A stretch of DNA of 35,543 nucleotides. Source: Myxococcaceae bacterium (GTDB lineage: Bacteria > Myxococcota > Myxococcia > Myxococcales > Myxococcaceae). Below, one piece after another: positions 32,080 through 35,543 of the stretch. A model generated the notes under the pieces. That model saw only the letters and a program-made list of their open reading frames with translations. It made no database searches and was not told the origin of the DNA. The translations under genes were made by a program, and so were the position numbers. Within the stretch, counting starts at the first letter, position 1. Each line of letters starts with the position of its first letter. The stretch spans positions 1 through 35,543 of the forward strand of contig JALHOS010000027.1 in NCBI GenBank assembly GCA_022842905.1. The letters are read 5' to 3'.

Positions 32080-32950
32080 CGCGCTCCCTCAGCCGATCGA
32101 CGAAGCCGAGTGGGCACGTGCTGCCTCGCTGCTCGGCACTCGGCTCGGCGCGCAGGCGACGAAGGAACGCGTGCACCACCTCACGCTCCCGCTGTTCTTC
32201 TGGATCCTCCACCGCGTCCGCGCCGCGAAGCGCCGCCCGGTGATGGTGGGCCTGAGCGCGCCCCAAGGCGCCGGCAAGTCGACGCTGTCGGAGCTGTGCT
32301 GCGCGCTGTTCGCCGAGCTCGGGCTGCGCGCGGTCGGCGTCTCGATCGACGACTTCTACCTGCGCCACGACGAGCAGAACGCGCTGGCCGCGAAGCACCC
32401 AGGCAACCCCTACCTCGAGCACCGCGGCTACCCCGGCACCCACGACCTGCCGCTCGGTGAACGCACGCTCGAGGCGCTGGCCGCCGGTCGCCCAACCGCC
32501 CTGCCCCGCTACGACAAGTCTGCGCACGGCGGGCGCGGCGATCGCTCGCTCAACACCGGCGAGGCCCTCCCGCCGTTGGACGTGGTGATCGTCGACGGGT
32601 GGATGCTCGGCTTCACGGCGCCGGCCGCCCCGTCCGCGGATCCCCACCTCGCGGCGATCGACGCGGCGCTGCCGGCGTACCAAGCCTGGCACCGCCACCT
32701 CGACGTGCTGATCGCCGCGTCGGCGGAAGATCCAACGGACGTGCTGCGCTGGCGCACCGAAGCCGAAGACGCTCGGCGCGCCCGCGGAGAGCCGGCGCTG
32801 TCTGCCCAGGCCATCGCCGACTACGTGCGCCGCTTCCTGCCGGCGTACGAGCGCTACGCCCAGACCGTGCGCAGCGGGCCGTGGCGAGGAGGCGATCTGC
32901 TCGCCTTCACGCTGGGCCCGAGCCGACAGCCTGTTCAGCTCATGCGCTGA
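32045..32950 (+). CDS. D-glycerate 3-kinase-like P-loop kinase
   Basis: 301-residue kinase of the plant-type glycerate kinase / YggC group. Walker A is SAPQGAGKST at about 71-80 (APQGAGKS core). DDFYL at 102-106 and HPGNPYLEHRGYPGTHDLPL are the family signatures that bind substrate, followed by PRYDKSAHGGRGDR and VVIVDGWMLGF (Walker B-like). The C-terminal helix has RRFLPAYERYAQTV, then a final LLAFTLGPSRQP. It would phosphorylate glycerate to 3-phosphoglycerate; related family members act on other small substrates. The start overlaps the methyltransferase end, suggesting co-transcription. Confidence 0.85.
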   Translation: MSFPALAGPLADALPQPIDEAEWARAASLLGTRLGAQATKERVHHLTLPLFFWILHRVRAAKRRPVMVGLSAPQGAGKSTLSELCCALFAELGLRAVGVSIDDFYLRHDEQNALAAKHPGNPYLEHRGYPGTHDLPLGERTLEALAAGRPTALPRYDKSAHGGRGDRSLNTGEALPPLDVVIVDGWMLGFTAPAAPSADPHLAAIDAALPAYQAWHRHLDVLIAASAEDPTDVLRWRTEAEDARRARGEPALSAQAIADYVRRFLPAYERYAQTVRSGPWRGGDLLAFTLGPSRQPVQLMR

Positions 32951-33153
32951 CGGAACTCGGTCAGCCGCTTCTTGAGGTCACCCGCGATCTCGCCGGTGAC
33001 GATCGCCGTGTTGCTCAGCGCCCGCTCCAGCTGCGGCTCGAAGCGCTCCCACTCCGTCTTCAGCTCCATGCCAGCCAGGTGCAGCTTCAGCTTCACCTCG
33101 TCTCGCAGCGCCTTGAGCGCCGTGAGCTCCGGGTTCGGTGTGGTGGGTGTCAT
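32935..33153 (-). CDS. Small conserved coiled-coil-like protein
   Basis: 72-residue protein, all helical by composition: ELTALKALRDEVKLKLHLAGMELKTEWERFEPQLERAL, then GEIAGDLKKRLTEFRQRMS. No signal peptide, no cysteine. The ATG at 33153 has GGAGG 5-6 bases upstream (AAGGAGGACGTCATG). Its end overlaps the glycerate kinase end by 16 bases in convergent orientation. A 15-bp motif shared with the next gene lies 24 bp upstream. Similar short proteins occur widely without known function. Confidence 0.7.
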   Translation of the reverse strand: MTPTTPNPELTALKALRDEVKLKLHLAGMELKTEWERFEPQLERALSNTAIVTGEIAGDLKKRLTEFRQRMS

Positions 33154-33177
33154 GACGTCCTCCTTCGAAGAACTCCT

Positions 33178-33192
33178 TGGGTCCAACGTACG
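33178..33192 (-). promoter_or_regulatory. Shared 15-bp upstream motif, copy 1
   Basis: Minus strand CGTACGTTGGACCCA, 24 bp before the start codon of the 72-residue protein. A second copy with one change (CGTACGTTGAACCCA) stands at 33520-33534, 22 bp before the 100-residue gene. TACGTT resembles a -10 box; the function is unproven. Confidence 0.4.
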
Positions 33193-33194
33193 CC

Positions 33195-33497
33195 TCACCG
33201 CCGCGCCGCCTCGGCCCGCTGCGCTCTGGCCTTCGCCGTCTGGCTGCGCGCGCGCACCGCTCGCATGATCCCCGTGTCCGCCCGCCCGTGGTGCGCCGAA
33301 GCCCGCGTCGACTTCCGCGACGGCCGCCCAGACTCCGAGTCTTCGAGCGCCATGCCGACCTGCTTGTCGCCGCGCTTGGTGACGTTGCGGGTGTCGGTGT
33401 GGCCTGGATCAACCACCCGCCGCGACTTCGCCGGCACTGCCTTCTTCGCGCCGGTCCGCTGCTGCGCCGCCTTGAAGTCCTGAGCCTTGGTCGACAT
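33195..33497 (-). CDS. Small basic protein of unknown function
   Basis: 100-residue, strongly basic protein: MSTKAQDFKAAQQRTGAKKA at the start, then NVTKRGDKQVGMALEDSES and SGRPSRKSTRASAHHGRAD, and a tail of alternating Arg/Ala (RARSQTAKARAQRAEAARR). It is likely disordered and could bind nucleic acid; this is inferred from composition only. The ATG at 33497 follows AGGAGG at a good distance. Related basic proteins with RPSRKSTR are familiar from other proteobacterial genomes, without assigned function. Confidence 0.7.
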   Translation of the reverse strand: MSTKAQDFKAAQQRTGAKKAVPAKSRRVVDPGHTDTRNVTKRGDKQVGMALEDSESGRPSRKSTRASAHHGRADTGIMRAVRARSQTAKARAQRAEAARR

Positions 33498-33519
33498 GGT
33501 GTGTCCTCCTGACACGAAG

Positions 33520-33534
33520 TGGGTTCAACGTACG
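33520..33534 (-). promoter_or_regulatory. Shared 15-bp upstream motif, copy 2
   Basis: Minus strand CGTACGTTGAACCCA, 22 bp before the start codon of the basic protein gene. See copy 1 at 33178-33192. Confidence 0.4.
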
Positions 33535-33647
33535 TGCCCACCGCATCCCCCTCAGACGCTAGGCGGTTGGCCTCAGGCGCGACCGCAGTTCGTGCGGAAG
33601 GGTGGCGCCGACGCAATCCGTGCGGCTTTGGCTACAGTGTGGCGCCC

Positions 33648-34022
33648 ATGACGCAGAGCCGCCCCATTCGCTTCGTTCGCGCGCTGGTCCTCGCGTCGGG
33701 CGTGTCGTCGCTCGGCGTGTCCTGCGGTCGCGCGGAGCTCGTCTCTCCGGACCCTGACGCAGGGCAAGCGCGCGCGGACGCCGGCCGAGGGACCGGCGAT
33801 GGAGGCCTCTTCGACGCTGGGCTCGCCGACGCGGGCGCCCACGACGCTGGCGGCCAGGACGCGGGGAACGCCGACGCTGGCGCGATCGATGCCGGCCCGT
33901 TCAACTGCGCGAGCTGCACCTGCTTCGTGCCCGATTCAGGCCGACCCGACTGCGTGGCGCTGGGGCACTTCGAATGCTGCCCGGCGATCGGCCCGCTCAA
34001 CCCGCCGAACCTGCCCGCGTGA
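33648..34022 (+). CDS. Asp-Ala-Gly-rich, Cys-rich lipoprotein, paralogue A
   Basis: 124-residue secreted protein. The N-terminus RPIRFVRALVLASGVSSLGVSC is a signal sequence with a weak lipobox (GVSC). The middle is a low-complexity DAG repeat (DAGLADAGAHDAGGQDAGNADAG), typical of myxobacterial exported linkers. The C-terminal module is Cys-rich: CASCTCFVPDSGRPDCVALGHFECCPAIGPLNPPNLPA. The start and end are clearly paralogous to the next gene, whose GTG overlaps this stop as GTGA. Function not recognised; the Cys cluster may bind metal or form disulfides. Confidence 0.75.
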   Translation: MTQSRPIRFVRALVLASGVSSLGVSCGRAELVSPDPDAGQARADAGRGTGDGGLFDAGLADAGAHDAGGQDAGNADAGAIDAGPFNCASCTCFVPDSGRPDCVALGHFECCPAIGPLNPPNLPA

Positions 34023-34321
34023 AGCGGCCGGCCCACGGCGCGCGCTTCGTGCGGGCCCTGCTCCTCTCCTCCGGCCTGACGCTCAGCGGAGCAAGCTGCG
34101 GTCGCGCCGAGCCGTACGAGCCTGGCAGCAGGCCGCCGACTCCCCTGCCCGACGCCTCGACCATCACCGACGCCGGGTCGACCTGCCGAAGCCTGTCGCG
34201 CTGTCCGCACTGTCAGTGCGCCATGGACACCGCCTGCGCCCTGCCGCAGTGCGCGCCGCCCGAGTCCTTCCGCTGCTGCCCCATCGAAGGGCCGCTGCCG
34301 CCGCCGGACTTGCCGGCATGA
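34019..34321 (+). CDS. Cys-rich lipoprotein, paralogue B
   Basis: 100-residue paralogue of the preceding protein. Shared parts are the signal region (RFVRALLLSSGLTLSGASCGRAE versus RFVRALVLASGVSSLGVSCGRAE) and the tail (CCPIEGPLPPPDLPA versus CCPAIGPLNPPNLPA). The lipobox SGASC is better than in paralogue A. The DAG linker is short, and the module CRSLSRCPHCQCAMDTACALPQCAPPESFRCC holds eight cysteines and one His. It starts with GTG overlapping the previous stop, and its stop overlaps the ATG of the diiron gene (ATGA), so the three are translationally coupled. Confidence 0.75.
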   Translation: MKRPAHGARFVRALLLSSGLTLSGASCGRAEPYEPGSRPPTPLPDASTITDAGSTCRSLSRCPHCQCAMDTACALPQCAPPESFRCCPIEGPLPPPDLPA

Positions 34322-35151
34322 ACTTCCCCGCGCCGCTCCCGGCCTCGAGCGCCCTGGCTCAGGAGTTCGCCAAGCTCGACGCAGCGCTCGGGCGGACGCC
34401 CCGGCCCGACGCGGTCTTCGACCGGAGCGCGTGCCCGCCGCACGTCCTGTCCCGACTCGTCACGCAGTGGCGCCAGCGCCAGGGCCTCGAGCACCGCTCG
34501 TCCATGGTGTTCACCCAGCTCGGCGTGCAGCTCTTCGAAGCGAACGCCGCGCCCGAGTTGACCGCGGTGATGCTGCGCATGGCCCAGGACGAGCTGCGCC
34601 ACGCGCGGCGGTGTGAAGTGGTGCGCGCGGCGCTGGGTGACTCGAGCCCGCTGGCCGCCGACCCCACCGTGCTCCCGCTCGCCCGGCACGAAGGCACCAG
34701 CCCGCGCGAGCGCGCGCTGCGCAACGTGCTCTACACGACCTGCTGCTCGGAGCTGGTGGCCTGCGCGCGCTTCGTCGCCACGCTCGACGTGTTGAAGGAC
34801 GCCTTCCTCGCCGAGCACGTGCGCGCGCTGTTGGCCGACGAGGTGCTGCACGGGCAGTTCGGCTTCCACTACCTGGTCCTCGAGGCCGACTGGCTCCGAG
34901 AATCACCCGCCGCCGTCGCTTCGACGAATCGCTTCCTCACCCACGCCTTTCACGTGCTCGAGCAGGAGCTGGGCATGCCCGGCGACTGGCCCGCGGTGGG
35001 CCCCGAAGAGCGCGCCTGGGGCCTCGAAGACGCCGAGACCGCGCGGGCCCTGTTCTTCGAGACCATCGAAGCGGCGGTGCTCCCAGGGCTCGACGCAGCC
35101 GGGCTCGACGCGACCGGCGCCTGGCGCCGCCGGGGCCACCTGCCTGGCTGA
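34318..35151 (+). CDS. Ferritin-like diiron-carboxylate protein
   Basis: 277-residue helical protein with the diiron ligand pattern of ferritin-like oxidases: E74 (LFEAN), E92-x2-H95 (AQDELRHAR), E145 (CCSELVACAR) and E175-x2-H178 (ADEVLHGQFG). Four to six helices are readable, without a signal peptide. Related proteins with such ExxH pairs hydroxylate or oxidise substrates, or are maturation factors. The start ATG overlaps the stop of lipoprotein B, and it ends 35 bp before the TetR gene, whose operator lies in between. A functional pairing with the two Cys-rich exported proteins is inferred from coupling only. Confidence 0.78.
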   Translation: MNFPAPLPASSALAQEFAKLDAALGRTPRPDAVFDRSACPPHVLSRLVTQWRQRQGLEHRSSMVFTQLGVQLFEANAAPELTAVMLRMAQDELRHARRCEVVRAALGDSSPLAADPTVLPLARHEGTSPRERALRNVLYTTCCSELVACARFVATLDVLKDAFLAEHVRALLADEVLHGQFGFHYLVLEADWLRESPAAVASTNRFLTHAFHVLEQELGMPGDWPAVGPEERAWGLEDAETARALFFETIEAAVLPGLDAAGLDATGAWRRRGHLPG

Positions 35152-35157
35152 CGGCGA

Positions 35158-35180
35158 AGAGACAGTGCGATACTGTCTCT
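35158..35180 (+). promoter_or_regulatory. Palindromic operator of the TetR-type regulator
   Basis: Perfect inverted repeat AGAGACAGT-gcgat-ACTGTCTCT with 9-bp arms and a 5-bp spacer. It ends 6 bases before the regulator's GTG start, the classic position for autoregulation by a TetR dimer. Confidence 0.75.
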
Positions 35181-35186
35181 CTCACT

Positions 35187-35543
35187 GTGTCTCAGACCCA
35201 CGATCGGATCGTCCAGGCGGCGCGGCGGCTGGCGCAGTCGCGGCTGCCGTTCTCCATGGACCAGGTCGCGCTCGGCGCCGGGGTGTCGCGGGCGAGCCTG
35301 TACCGCCACTTCCCTTCCCGCGACGCGCTGATCGCCCACCTGCGCGCGGCGGGCGTGTCCGCGGACGAGCTGCCCAAGGCGGTGCAGGAGCGGATCCTGG
35401 AGACCACCGGGCGAGTGCTGGCGCGGGAAGGGCTGGCGGGCCTGACGCTGGCGGCGATCGCCGCCGAGGCCGGCGTGTCGCTGGCGACGCTGCACCGACA
35501 CTTCACGGGGCGCGCCGGGCTGCTCCAGGCCTTCGCCGAGGCG
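35187..35543 (+). CDS. TetR-family regulator with two N-terminal HTH domains (3' truncated)
   Basis: 119 residues are visible up to the window edge; the stop lies beyond. The start is a GTG at 35187 (SQTHDRIVQAARRLAQ). A first TetR_N helix-turn-helix covers about 7-52: FSMDQVALGAGVSRASLYRHFPSRDALIAHL. A second complete TetR_N-like unit follows at about 68-117: ILETTGRVLAREGLAGLTLAAIAAEAGVSLATLHRHFTGRAGLLQAF. Two full HTH units in tandem are unusual, since TetR proteins normally have one. The palindrome directly upstream is the likely autoregulatory site. The ligand domain is outside the window. Confidence 0.85.
   Translation, partial: MSQTHDRIVQAARRLAQSRLPFSMDQVALGAGVSRASLYRHFPSRDALIAHLRAAGVSADELPKAVQERILETTGRVLAREGLAGLTLAAIAAEAGVSLATLHRHFTGRAGLLQAFAEA

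Noticed and set aside
1-35543. CRISPR arrays, rRNA genes, IS elements
   Set aside because: No regularly spaced repeats, no rRNA-like sequence and no transposase were seen on either strand.

Overview
The window is high-GC chromosomal DNA that most resembles a myxobacterium (Myxococcota). This is inferred from Asp-Ala-Gly-rich and Cys-rich secreted proteins, a MopE-type CNGxDDDCD surface protein, a two-lobed PilZ protein and a PASTA-bearing FtsI inside a classical division and cell wall (dcw) cluster. No rRNA gene or other phylogenetic marker was available to confirm it.

Region 1 (1-2418, + strand) is the 3' part of a large secreted beta-helix protein. Region 2 (2532-19803, - strand) is a tightly packed dcw cluster read in the order mraZ, a STAS-domain gene, rsmH, ftsL, ftsI, murE, murF, mraY, murD, ftsW, murG, murC, ftsQ, ftsA, ftsZ. 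Many junctions overlap as ATGA or GTGA. It makes UDP-MurNAc-pentapeptide, lipid I and lipid II, the septal synthase pair FtsW/FtsI, and the Z-ring with its membrane anchor. murB and ddl are absent. A sigma70-like promoter with three 10-bp MraZ-type repeats precedes mraZ, and one 9-bp box (GCTACAGCC) lies upstream of mraZ, ftsQ and ftsZ. Region 3 (19870-22286, + strand) has a PilZ protein, a Cys-rich lipoprotein and hisS.

Region 4 (22421-27381) is a compact integrative element of about 5 kb inserted in the 3' end of a tRNA-Pro(CGG) gene and bounded by a 22-bp direct repeat. It carries a tyrosine integrase and an excisionase. Its cargo is an atypical protein kinase with a C-terminal HEPN-like RN-x3-H motif, and a divergent two-gene operon coding for a winged-helix protein and a second HEPN-like protein. 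This cargo is the best candidate for an undescribed system, probably phage defence or toxin control; that function is inference.

Region 5 (27385-33497) holds the displaced tRNA terminator, an MqsA/YgiT-type antitoxin with only a toxin 3' remnant, a putative zinc-ribbon protein, a quinone-oxidoreductase-like MDR enzyme, a lipoprotein, an orphan N6-adenine-type DNA methyltransferase overlapping a glycerate-kinase-like gene, and two small genes sharing an upstream 15-bp motif. Region 6 (33648-35543, + strand) has two tandemly duplicated Cys-rich lipoproteins coupled to a ferritin-like diiron protein, then a TetR regulator with two N-terminal HTH domains behind a perfect palindromic operator; this last gene runs off the window.
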